Shown here piece by piece: positions 28,502 through 37,600 of a DNA stretch of 64,000 bases (positions within the stretch are counted from its first letter, which is position 1; each line of letters starts with the position of its first letter). The notes below the pieces were generated by a model that was not told the DNA's origin, made no database searches, and saw only the letters and a list, made by a program, of their open reading frames with translations. The DNA lies in contig JAUIGN010000040.1 in the NCBI GenBank assembly GCA_030430075.1, forward strand, positions 1 to 64,000, in the 5' to 3' direction. Both the position numbers and the translations under genes were made by a program. This stretch comes from a bacterium (lineage in GTDB: Bacteria; Planctomycetota; Planctomycetia; Pirellulales; Pirellulaceae).

Positions 28502-28747
28502 GCTCGGCGTGGCTCTCTGACCAAGCGCTCGGCGCGGGTCTCTGACCTAGTGCTCGGCGCGGGTCTCTGATGATTGCTCGGCGCGGGTCTCTGATGATTG
28601 CTCGGCGCGGCTCTCTGACCAAGCGCTCGGCGCGGGTCTGCGGTCATTGCTCGGCGCGGGTCTCTGACCAAGTGCTCGGCGCGGGTCTGCGGTCATTGCT
28701 CGGCGCGGGTCTCTGACCCCGCCGAAACCGCCGACCGCAGGTCTCCC
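28502..28747 (+). repeat. Tandem array of the 25-bp repeat, downstream copy
   Basis: Nine units starting GCTCGGCGCGGGTCTCTGAC (or close variants such as ending TGATGATT or TGCGGTCATT) at 24-25-bp spacing: 28502, 28527, 28552, 28576, 28600, 28625, 28649, 28674 and 28698. The last unit continues into CCCCGCCGAAACCGCCGACC, exactly as at the upstream array. It follows the HTTM stop and fills much of the 28437-29054 gap; the rest of that gap shows no gene. Confidence 0.9.
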
Positions 28748-29054
28748 ATCCCCTCGGCGCACAGCCCACCGGCGGGCGCGCCCACAGCAACGTCCCGGAC
28801 GCAGCCACCATCGCCGGCCGCCGGCTTTCACCGTTTGGCGACAGCGGCGGCCCCGGACCATTCATCAGCCGTTGGGTGTTCGCCCCGGTTGCGTCGACCG
28901 TCGAGGAATTCGAACGCTAACGCCTTCCGGCTGATACGCGCGGCGCATTGGATACGTTGATGACGAACGATTACAACGCAGCGACTTGCACTGGTTGGTT
29001 GTTCGTTCATTCGTTGATTCAGGAATCATCCGGGCTGCCGGTGAAGTGCGGCGG

Positions 29055-30899
29055 TTACAGAGATCTCAGGTACTCGATCAGGTCGTCGAGTTCACTACCT
29101 GAGAGCGGGCTTTCGCCGGCGACTTTCTCCGGCGCGTGGTCGCCGCTTAAGGCATCCCGCAGCGATTTCGCTCGACCATCGTGAAGCAGACGGACCTTGC
29201 GATGGACGCCCAGCAAGGTGGGCGTATTGAATCCTTCGTACCGGTCTGAATCGGAGCCCAGGCCGACATCGTGGATCTGACCGTCGGTAAAGTAGGGCCC
29301 TTGGTGGCACGTAGCGCAGGCCGCCTTGCTGCTCTCGAACACTGCTTTACCACGGCGTGCGGCGACGGAAAGCGAACCGTCCGGTTCGCGGAACGGATTG
29401 GGCGGCGGCTTCCGGGTGGCGAGAAACGCCAGCATGGCGCCGGCGTCTTCGTCGCTGATCGCCTCGCCCTGCATGGTGGATGTGAATGACTTGTGCATCG
29501 CGTCACGCAGGTCGGTCTGCCAACCGTGCCAGGTCCAAGGGCTTGTCTCTGAGAGGTGATACAAGGGGAGTACGGTTTTCATGGTCAGCGTGGTGCCGTC
29601 GTTCAGCGTATCCATCGGCTTCGAATTCACGCCGCCGTTATAATGACAACTGTGGCAACTGTACCACTGATCGAGGCTCCGCCGTCCATCGTAAAAAATC
29701 TCCATCCCTCGGCGGGCGAGCGACGGTTGCGGCGATTCGCTGAGGGCGACCGTGCCGACCACCTGGCGGGACTCGATGTCGACCTGCTGCACGCAATCCA
29801 ACACATAATTGGCGACAAAAGCCGTACGGTTGTCGGCGGCGAGGACCAGGCCCATCGGGCGCCCACCGACGTCAATCCGGTAGAAGAGGTCGTTGTCGGC
29901 CAGCAACCGCCGGTCAATCAGATCGCCCGGACCGCCGATTCCGATAAACGGCAAATCCGCATGGCGATAGACGAGCAATTCGTGGGTGCCGGAAGCGGCC
30001 ACGACGAGCCGTCGCTGGTCCGGGCTGAGTGCCAGGCCGTGTGGGTCGGCGACGGCTTTTCGAGGAACGTCCAACGAGATCGCCTCGCGGTAGGCGGGGC
30101 CGTCGAGCCGCACGCGGCCGATGCGGCTGGCCAGCACCCAGCCACGCTGAATGTTGCCCACGGTGATCGGGTTGCTCCGGTAAACCATCCAGGGGAAGTA
30201 AGCATAGAGGCCGTCTGCGGAACACTGCATTTGTCCAATGTTGATGCCGCCGATCAACCGTTCTTCGTAGGCGACGTGACCTTGTTCCGTATCCACCACG
30301 ACGATCTTGCTTTCGCCGCTGCATCCGACGGCGAGTCGCGTGCCGTCCGGGGAGAGGGTCAGATAGCGGGGCCATTTGCCGACAGCAATCGTGCGCACGA
30401 CGCGGCCTTCGGCCAGATCCAGTTCGGCAACTTCACCGAGCGCCGCCAGCGCCGCAAATGCCGTGCGACCGTCCGGCGACACCACCAGCCCGACCGGCTC
30501 GTAGCCAACGTTGATGGATGCGGTCCGTACCAGCTCGCCGCCCCGGACCGCGGCAATCATCAGCTCTCCGCTGTGAGCGCAACTGACCACAACGTGCTGA
30601 TTGTCCAGGCAGAGCGCAACCTTGGTGGGATGGTCACCGCAAGCGAGCTCATCCGTGACGTTGCCCTGCCGGACATCGACCAGCGAAATACTGTCCGAGG
30701 TTTCGTTCGCCGTGACCAGCCAAGATCCGTCCTTGGCTAAAACCAGGTCCACCGGCGATCGATACGGTTCGCCTGACGAATCCGTTGTCGGCCGCTCGTC
30801 TGCTAGCAGCCGTCCCACGAACGGGTTTGTTCCAGGAACAACCGCCCATGCCCAGCAAAGGGCTGAGGCGACGACCGTCATGAGGGAAATACGCTGCAT
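29055..30899 (-). CDS. YVTN-type beta-propeller fused to diheme cytochrome c peroxidase-like domain
   Basis: Signal-bearing N-terminus (MTVVASALCWAWAVVPG), then about 350 residues of YVTN/NHL-like propeller repeats (for example PVDLVLAKDGSWLVTANETS, PDGRTAFAALAALGEVAELD, PDGTRLAVGCSGESKIVVVD). The C-terminal part has two haem c sites, WYSCHSCHY at about residue 413 and CATCHQGPYF at about residue 526, and a closing block LLGVHRKVRLLHDGRA...LIEYLRSL as in MauG/cytochrome c peroxidase-like proteins. Likely periplasmic electron carrier or oxidoreductase. Single gene, no obvious operon partner; fused propeller-cytochromes are frequent in Planctomycetes but their substrates are mostly unknown. Confidence 0.88.
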   Translation of the reverse strand: MQRISLMTVVASALCWAWAVVPGTNPFVGRLLADERPTTDSSGEPYRSPVDLVLAKDGSWLVTANETSDSISLVDVRQGNVTDELACGDHPTKVALCLDNQHVVVSCAHSGELMIAAVRGGELVRTASINVGYEPVGLVVSPDGRTAFAALAALGEVAELDLAEGRVVRTIAVGKWPRYLTLSPDGTRLAVGCSGESKIVVVDTEQGHVAYEERLIGGINIGQMQCSADGLYAYFPWMVYRSNPITVGNIQRGWVLASRIGRVRLDGPAYREAISLDVPRKAVADPHGLALSPDQRRLVVAASGTHELLVYRHADLPFIGIGGPGDLIDRRLLADNDLFYRIDVGGRPMGLVLAADNRTAFVANYVLDCVQQVDIESRQVVGTVALSESPQPSLARRGMEIFYDGRRSLDQWYSCHSCHYNGGVNSKPMDTLNDGTTLTMKTVLPLYHLSETSPWTWHGWQTDLRDAMHKSFTSTMQGEAISDEDAGAMLAFLATRKPPPNPFREPDGSLSVAARRGKAVFESSKAACATCHQGPYFTDGQIHDVGLGSDSDRYEGFNTPTLLGVHRKVRLLHDGRAKSLRDALSGDHAPEKVAGESPLSGSELDDLIEYLRSL

Positions 30900-31298
30900 A
30901 TCGGCTGGATCCTCGGTCTACTCGAAATCTACATCTGAGCCAGTCTGCATCTGAATCAGCGTGGGCTCGCCTGCGTGCGGGGCCAAAGTCGTTCATCCGG
31001 AAGCAAGTTCTCGTGACCAACGGGAGCGGACGAACGTGGCGTCCGCGATAGCTCGCAGTTGGTCCCAGGCCCTGCCTCGCTTGAGATTATTTCGTACAAA
31101 GAAATCTGACAATGTGAGAATCATAACAGAATCTGTCGGACGCCACGAAGATCATGAATGGCTACTTGTACTTGCGAGCCTCCGGGCGGATACTGTTGAG
31201 CAGATACTGTCTGGAGTTTGCATGGTGGACGGGGAGCCCACTCGACGTGAATGCACGGCCGAATGCCGAACCCCCCTGCGGAGAAAATCTTGTTGAGG

Positions 31299-31348
31299 GC
31301 AGACCTGGCAGCGGGTGATCTGAGCAGACCTGGCAGCGGGTGACCTGA
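31299..31348 (+). repeat. Two tandem copies of a 25-bp unit
   Basis: GCAGACCTGGCAGCGGGTGA (first 20 bases) is repeated at 31299 and 31324, differing by one base in the tail. It sits about 170 bases upstream of the CxxC-protein gene. The rest of the 30900-31521 gap shows no gene; a TATACT at 31381-31386 is only a weak -10 candidate. Confidence 0.75.
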
Positions 31349-31521
31349 TCGGGCAAGCAGTGGTCATTCTGGCAGTGGTCTATACTGGTTGGGCGTCGGA
31401 GTCGCCGTGCTCGCCCGGTTGCGGACCGTTCACACGCAGGCGAGTATCGCGACGGCAAACGGAACCACGCCCACAAACTGTCTTTACCTTTTTCCCGCGT
31501 TTCTTGTTTAGGAGATTTGTG

Positions 31522-32088
31522 ATGAAGCGATTTACGATTGTCGCGACGGCATTCGCTCTGTTGGCGAGCGCGTCGTTCGCCTCGGCTGAAGAGACCAAAA
31601 GCGGCCTGCAAGCCGGCGAGCTGGTCGGCCCGTTCTATGTAACGAAACTGGCCGGTGCTGAAGACGACGGCGTTTCGGTAGGCAAGAACCTCTGCTACCG
31701 CTGCAAGAACGGCGGACGTCCGCAGGTGATGGTCTTCACCCGTTCGTCGAATGAGAACGTTCTCAAGCTGGTCAAGGAACTTGACAAGGCGATTCCCAAG
31801 AATAGCCGCAAGCAGCTCCGCGCGTTCGTGAACTACCTGGGCGACGACAAGGGTTCCGCCAAGGCCGACGCCGAGAAACTGGCCAAGTCGTCGAAGGCCA
31901 AGAACGTTCCGTTCGTGCTCCCGAACGAGTTCGAGAACGGTCCGGATGATTACGGTATCAACCCCAAGGCCGAAGTCACGGTCATCCTGGCTGAAGGCGG
32001 CAAGGTGCAAGCCAATCACGCCGCTGCATCCGCGAAAGACCTGAGCGTCGAAGCGGTGATCGCCGACCTGGCCAAGATCCTGCAGTAA
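31522..32088 (+). CDS. Secreted thioredoxin-fold-like protein with a CYRC motif
   Basis: Signal peptide MKRFTIVATAFALLASASFA ends near SAEE. The mature part (about 165 residues) reads GPFYVTKLAGAED...NLCYRCKNGGRPQVMVFTR, which is a CxxC pair followed by a hydrophobic strand, then helices and VPFVLPNEFENGPDDYGINPKAEVTVILAEGGKVQANHA. This order fits a thioredoxin-like fold with the redox or structural CxxC in CYRC. AGGAG at 31510-31514 precedes ATG 31522 with good spacing, setting the start. Lysine-rich. It converges with a TlpA-like thioredoxin lipoprotein across one shared terminator, so both may serve extracytoplasmic redox chemistry. Exact role unknown. Confidence 0.8.
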   Translation: MKRFTIVATAFALLASASFASAEETKSGLQAGELVGPFYVTKLAGAEDDGVSVGKNLCYRCKNGGRPQVMVFTRSSNENVLKLVKELDKAIPKNSRKQLRAFVNYLGDDKGSAKADAEKLAKSSKAKNVPFVLPNEFENGPDDYGINPKAEVTVILAEGGKVQANHAAASAKDLSVEAVIADLAKILQ

Positions 32089-32116
32089 TTTCTGCAGACG
32101 GATCGTTGCCGACACG

Positions 32117-32156
32117 CAAAGCCGCACGTGAGGCCTCCTCAGGTGCGGCTTTCTTT
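32117..32156. terminator. Bidirectional rho-independent terminator
   Basis: Perfect stem AAGCCGCAC / GTGCGGCTT with an inner TGAGG / CCTCA pair across a CCT loop, followed by TTTCTTT on the plus strand and matching A-residues on the other side. It sits between the convergent CxxC protein (stop 32088) and the thioredoxin lipoprotein (stop 32170). Confidence 0.88.
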
Positions 32157-32169
32157 GCGCGCTGCGGGA

Positions 32170-32826
32170 TCATTTCTCTTCCAATAACTGGTCAACGAAA
32201 GGCACGATATCCTGTTGGTAGCTGAAGCCTTTCGGACCGTACTCGCTGTCGTCGTTGTTGAAGACTTTGCACAATGTGCCCGAGCGGTCGTAAACGAGCA
32301 CCGCCGGAATTGCGACCGTTGAGATCTGCTGCAGGACGGTGTCGTCAGGGTCGCTGGAAATGAAGTTCTCCATCGTCGCTGACTTTGACTTGAGAAATTT
32401 CAAGACCTGAGGTTGAACCTCCTCGGGTTGATTGCCCTCGCCGCTATAGAAATCAACACTCAGCGAGGCGCAGGCCACGCGATCACGATACTGCTCGTGA
32501 AACTCGACAAAGTGCGGAAACTCTTTCATGCATGGCAGGCAATAGGTCGACCAGACGTCGACGACGACGACCTTTCCCTGCTGGCCTTTGATCCATTCCT
32601 GCACTTGGTTCCAGCTTTTGATTGCCAGCGGAACCTCGACAGTGGCCTGCTGCGTTGAACTCGCCTCCGAATCCGGTTCGCTCTCCGCGGAACCCGCCAC
32701 GGCGTCTGGAGTCTCCGTCGCGCGATCGGTCACCGCATCTGTTGGCGACCCTTGTTCGCAACCTGCCAGGAGTGCCAGGCTGAAAAAGAGCACGAAACCG
32801 GCTTTCGTCAGATCATGTCGCTGCAT
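32170..32826 (-). CDS. TlpA-like thioredoxin-fold lipoprotein
   Basis: Lipoprotein signal FVLFFSLALLAGCEQG (lipobox LAGC) and a low-complexity Ser/Glu/Thr spacer. Then a thioredoxin/TlpA domain: KVVVVDVWSTYCLPCMKEFPHFVEFH with active site CLPC (about residue 95), a cis-Pro loop near VAIPAVLVYD, and a C-terminal helix QDIVPFVDQLL. Family members reduce or shuffle disulfides in the periplasm or in cytochrome c biogenesis. ATG 32826 gives a normal n-region. It converges with the CxxC-containing secreted protein on the other side of a shared terminator. The substrate is not evident. Confidence 0.88.
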   Translation of the reverse strand: MQRHDLTKAGFVLFFSLALLAGCEQGSPTDAVTDRATETPDAVAGSAESEPDSEASSTQQATVEVPLAIKSWNQVQEWIKGQQGKVVVVDVWSTYCLPCMKEFPHFVEFHEQYRDRVACASLSVDFYSGEGNQPEEVQPQVLKFLKSKSATMENFISSDPDDTVLQQISTVAIPAVLVYDRSGTLCKVFNNDDSEYGPKGFSYQQDIVPFVDQLLEEK

Positions 32827-33506
32827 GGTTTCTTCCCGAGGATCGGCGGAGTGGCATCACGTCAGAGTCACACCATGATCTCTAACGCATCCGTCAGCTT
32901 GCCGCAAGGCGCCATGATGTGACGCGTCCAAGGCGTGGCGCGGACCCGTCGTTTGTCGGGTAGCCGACTTGCCGCCTGGCAGAACGCCGGCGGCAGCAAT
33001 GGAAAAATACATCGATGCATTTCTCAAGCGTGGCGCTGACGGTCATCCCCTGCCCGCTCTGCTGGAACGATCGTCGAGAAACCGGTCGCGGCCCCGCACC
33101 GCTGCACCATTGGAGTCACCTAAGGTGTGCTCGGCGCGCTTGTCAGCACGGCGTTCGGATGAGCCGCCTTGCCAGATCGTTGTGGCCGCCGACATCGGTC
33201 AGTCGCCGCTGGCGGCCCTTGAGCGGGTCGGTCAGGCGCTGACGGGCCGTCCAACCAGGTTCGCCAAGACTGCCGGCGTTGCCCGCCACCGGCGCAATGA
33301 CGCGTTGGGCCGCGGGCGCCCTCTTGCGATCTGCGCCGAGTGCCGCAGATGCGAATTGGACCATCCGCTTGGGGGCGAGGCCGGGCCCTGCATGGCCGCT
33401 CAATCAAGTGATGGTTCCGGTTCCATGCCTTGACGTCGTATTTCAACGAAATAGAGTGGTCGTCAGTTGAATTGACTTGGACGGACGGTCAGGAGTTGTA
33501 TTAAAC
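32827..33506. other. Gap without a recognisable gene
   Basis: About 680 bases upstream of the TlpA-like gene and before the LacI remnant. Open frames are short and compositionally shadow-like on both strands; I find no conserved motif. May contain decayed coding DNA, since the next stretch holds an obvious gene remnant. Confidence 0.4.
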
Positions 33507-33602
33507 GCCGCGACGGTCCACGATGTGGCGAACGCGGCTGACGGTTCGGTGGGGACGGTCAGTCGAGTTCTCAGCGGCGAGCCGAAAGTGGCCGTCGAGA
33601 CC
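33507..33602 (+). pseudogene. LacI-family regulator remnant (DNA-binding HTH only)
   Basis: Reading in frame from 33507 gives ATVHDVANAADGSVGTVSRV followed by LSGEPKVAVET, an excellent match to the N-terminal helix-turn-helix of LacI/GalR repressors. No ligand-binding domain follows. In a shifted frame RPAAAKAAYDHAREV continues where the family has its hinge-helix run, suggesting a frameshift soon after the HTH. A 17-bp tandem duplication (33629-33662, ATGCCCGCGAGGTGTT) further breaks it. The hydrolase gene begins at 33688. It was probably the local regulator of the downstream operon. Confidence 0.72.
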
Positions 33603-33687
33603 GGCGGCAGCGAAGGCCGCCTACGATCATGCCCGCGAGGTGTTCATGCCCGCGAGGTGTTTGAGCAACTTATCAAGGAGCGTCGCC

Positions 33688-34692
33688 ATGAATCGATTGA
33701 AGTTTCAAAGGCAACCTCTGGCAGCTTGCCTGGCCTGCTTCTTCTGGGTGTTGGCATTCGACACAATGCCTGGAGCACGGATCGCCTTCGCCGAGGAATC
33801 CGGCACCGTCCGGGAGCTTCGCTTCGAGCCCGTGGATGGCCAGCGCTCACGGACCGTGCCGGTCAAGGTCTACCTGAATGAAGGTCGCGTGCCACAGCCC
33901 GTGATTCTCTTCTCACACGGCCTGGGCGGCTCGCGCGAGAACAACGCGTATCTTGGCACGCACTGGGCTGCGGCGGGCTACGTGGCCGTTTTCATGCAGC
34001 ACCCCGGCAGCGACAACGAAGTGTGGAAGTCCGCCAAACGGGGACAGCGATTCGAGGCGTTGAAGTCCGCCGCCGGGGCGGCCACACTGCGGGATCGGCT
34101 GGCCGATGTCCCGTTCGTGATCGACCGGCTTGCTGCCTGGAACCAGCAAGAGAGCCACCCGCTTCACGAGCGGATGAATCTCGATCGGATCGGAATGAGC
34201 GGCCATAGTTATGGTGCGGTCACGACACTGGGAGTTGCCGGGCGGAAATATCCGTTGAATCGCAGCTTTCCAGAGAAGCGGATCGACGCCTTCCTGGCGA
34301 TGAGTCCGCAGCCGGGCAAGGGCCTCGACCCGCGACGGGCTTTTGGACACTTGACGCAGCCGATTCTCTGCATGACCGGCACGAAGGATGGCAGCCCGAT
34401 CGATCCAACGATGAAGCCAGCCACTCGCCGCGAAGTCTTTGCCGCCTTGCCCGCGGGCAACAAGTACCAATTGGTCCTTGAGGATGCCCAGCACTTCGCC
34501 TTTGGCGACAGTCGCGGCTTGAGAACGCGAGGCCGCAATCCGGCCCATCATCCAGCGATCCAGTCGATCAGCCTCCATTTCTGGGATGCGTACTTAAAGA
34601 ACCGTGCCGAGTCGAAGGCTTGGCTTCAATCAAAGAAACCGCTTACCGCAACCGGCCTGAGCGAAAATCGCGACGTGTGGGAGTGGAAATGA
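33688..34692 (+). CDS. Secreted alpha/beta hydrolase
   Basis: Signal peptide LAACLACFFWVLAFDTMPG is followed by a typical alpha/beta hydrolase core: PVILFSHGLGGSRENN (oxyanion HG), the nucleophile elbow GMSGHSYGAVTTLG (G-x-S-x-G, here GHSYG), an acidic residue region ILCMTGTKDGSPID and a C-terminal catalytic His in LEDAQHFAFGD. It resembles dienelactone- or platelet-activating-factor-hydrolase-type enzymes. AAGGAG at 33675-33680 sets ATG 33688. It overlaps the start of the next gene by four bases (ATGA), so the two are translationally coupled. Substrate unknown; an ester from plant or algal matter is plausible. Confidence 0.87.
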   Translation: MNRLKFQRQPLAACLACFFWVLAFDTMPGARIAFAEESGTVRELRFEPVDGQRSRTVPVKVYLNEGRVPQPVILFSHGLGGSRENNAYLGTHWAAAGYVAVFMQHPGSDNEVWKSAKRGQRFEALKSAAGAATLRDRLADVPFVIDRLAAWNQQESHPLHERMNLDRIGMSGHSYGAVTTLGVAGRKYPLNRSFPEKRIDAFLAMSPQPGKGLDPRRAFGHLTQPILCMTGTKDGSPIDPTMKPATRREVFAALPAGNKYQLVLEDAQHFAFGDSRGLRTRGRNPAHHPAIQSISLHFWDAYLKNRAESKAWLQSKKPLTATGLSENRDVWEWK

Positions 34693-37600
34693 CACTTGCC
34701 TCAGGTAGCTCGACCAGCGCAAACCGCGGGGGCGGCGGGGACCGTCGAGCAACGCGTGTGGGTGTGCTTGCTGCGACGCTACTCGCCATGGCCATGCATG
34801 CCGCTTCCACCGGCAAGGCGGCCGACTGGCTGCCGGTCTACTCTGAATCGTTCAACGCGTTTCCTGTCGGGACGGCAACAAGCTCCCAGGAGTTGCCGCA
34901 ATGGGAGGGTGGTTCCGCGGCGGGAGTTGTCTTTGACGGAGGCGCAAAATCGGTCGGCCGGTTTCTGATCGCCGCGTCGGCCTGGACCTCCTTCAATCAG
35001 GGCCCCATCATCAATCTCGACCTGACAGCCACACCTCACGACCGCGTGCGGGTTCGCTTCGACCTGTACACGTTTGGCGACTGGCGTGGGAAACAGCAAG
35101 CGACCGGCGGTCCCCATCATCGGCTGATGTTTTTCGACAATCAGGCCCAGCCCGGTTTTTCCTTTGACACGAGCTTCGCGACAAACGCAGCATTCAAACA
35201 ATCCTGGCCGCAGCGGAGCCCTGCAGAAACGCAAGCCCTCACGGGTGCCGCTGTCGTCGAAGCAGACACGACGGGCCGTTTCCCGCGGGCATACCGCTGG
35301 CCGATCGAGTTCGAGTATCCGTCCGAGACGCCGGCGCTGCGGTTCACCATCCTCTGTGGAGCGGCGGCAGGTAGTGGCACGCCCATGCCGCATTTCGGCA
35401 TCGACAATATCGAAGTCTCCGTCCGCTCGACGGCGCCCACGATCATTCCCACGGATCGGCCGAGCGAAATTCGGCTGGCGAATGCGCGACCGCCAAAGGC
35501 ACCTCGAACTGAGCTCGAATTCGAAGTGGCGTCGCCGGGCACGACATCGCTGGGGGTCTTTGATCGCGCCTCCGGCCGCCTGCTACGAACACTGTGGAGC
35601 GGCGAAAAGACCGGGGTCGGCAAGTATTCTGTGCCCTGGGACGGACTCGACAACCGGGGACAGCCGGTGCCGGCTGGAACGTACACATGGCGTGCTGTTA
35701 CCGTTCCCGGTCTTGCGGCGCGCTACGTGACCACGATCGGGATCAACCCGCCTGGTGGCGAGCATCCCGTGCCGCGCCGTTCCTGGGTCGGGGATCATGT
35801 GGGGGGCGGCATCGTCGACGTCGATGAGTCCGGTGTTTACGTCGGATCGCCGATGACCGAAGGGCTGATGATGCTGGTCAAGGTCGACACGGCATCGTCA
35901 ACCATCGCTTGGCGACGCGAGCAATTCTACCAGAGCGGGCGTCTGACGAGGGCAGCGGCAAGTGGCGCCCATCTGTTCATGCTGCACCCTAATGGAAAAC
36001 TGCGTCGACTCAACAAGAACAGCGGGCGCGTCGAAGCGGAATGGCAGATTGCGCCTGATGGCAAGGCTCCCGCAGATGTCGATGCGCTTGGCCGGAACCT
36101 TGTCGTTGCCGAGGGGCACAGGCAGCAAGTCGTCTGGCTGTCGGCGGAATCGGGTCAGGAGGTCGCGGCGGTCGCCTTGGAGAGCCCTGCCTGCGTGGCG
36201 GCGGTTGCGGATGCAGAGCGCGGAGCCGTCGTGGCGGCGTCCGGGGCGGATATCTTTGTCGTTCAGCCAGGCCGTACGCCGACAAAGGTGGCGACACTCG
36301 CCGGATCCATCGTGGCACTCGATTATGATCCCCAACGGAAGGAACTCTGGGCCGTAGTGGACGGCCATCAGGTGGTCCGGTTGGATCAGCAATTTCGTCT
36401 CCGGCAAACATACGGCAGCCAACCTCGCGAATTCGGCCCGTACGACCCAACCCGCTTTGCCGGCATCTACGATATTGCAGCGGATCTGCAAGGCGGGTGC
36501 TATGTTGGTGAGCCTGGGCATCCGCCGCGGCGCATCGCGCATCTCGCCCGCGATGGCTCCGTGATCGACGAGTGGTTCGGAGGCATGTCTTTCTACGTCG
36601 GAGGAACGTTCGACCCCGGCGATCCTTCACGGCTGATTGGGATTGCACCGGAGGGGATGGTTAACGTCTACCGAATTGACTTCGCCACCGGCGCGTGGGA
36701 ACTCGAGGCGACGTACTCGACTGGCCGGCTTGGCGACGGCATGTTTCCGAACGCGGCGGCATTTCGAGCAATCCGGCGGGATGGGCAGCTTTACCTGTAC
36801 CACCGGGTCGTTCCCGCCGTGCTGCGGCTCGATCCCGACCAGCGTCGCGCCGTTCCGGTTGCGATTGCCGGCAGGGTCCTCAATCGGGGCCGTACATTTT
36901 TTCAGTTCGCCGGGACGGGCCGCGACGGTTTTCCGATACCCTGGGTCGCGGCAGCCGAGCACCACGGATTCCGTGAGCTGAACCAGGCGCCCGCACGGTA
37001 CTCCTGGGCGGACACGAACGGAAATGGTGAATTCGAGCCGTCCGAATTTCGTTTTTATCCGCAGGCGAAACGCGGGTTGTCGTTTCACAATCCGGGCGAC
37101 TTCACCAGCAACGGCGACTATCTCGGAACGGCAAATATCAATCAGCCAGAAGCGCTGGTTCGGTTGCCCGTGAGCAACTGGGAAGGCCCGGAAAAGGCGG
37201 CTCCACGTTGGGACTGGAGTCGAGCCGAAACGGCCGGCGAAATTGTCGCGGATTCGTATGGCTACGGTTCACCGCGTGGAGTCCGCGTTGGTCCCGACGA
37301 TACTGTCTCGGTCGCGTATCAGGCCGGAATCATGATCCGGGAACACGGGCAGTATGAAGGGGGCGGGTGGCCGGAAGCTGCCCTCCGCGGTTCGCGGGTT
37401 CTCGCATTTGATGCAGACCTGCAACCGAGTTGCGTTGTTGGGCGCCAGTCAAAGAACGGCGCCGAAGCCAACACTGGCGTGCTCTACTATCCCATGCAGA
37501 CGGCGGCCGGGCCGAACCGGTCGATCGTGGTGAACGACCAGACAAAACAGCCTGCGCAGGTCTGGACGCACGATGGGCTCTACGTTGGCGGGTTCTTTGA

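Noticed and set aside
24460..28747. Possible CRISPR arrays from repeated 24-25-bp units
   Set aside because: Units are directly adjacent with no unique spacers, vary in length and sequence, and there are no cas genes.
29556..30740. 394-residue plus-strand open frame opposite the propeller-cytochrome
   Set aside because: Reverse of the propeller repeats; no signal, no motif, no ribosome site.
33120..33446. Frame on the minus strand thought to be a decayed gene
   Set aside because: No recognisable motif; only arginine/proline-rich composition.
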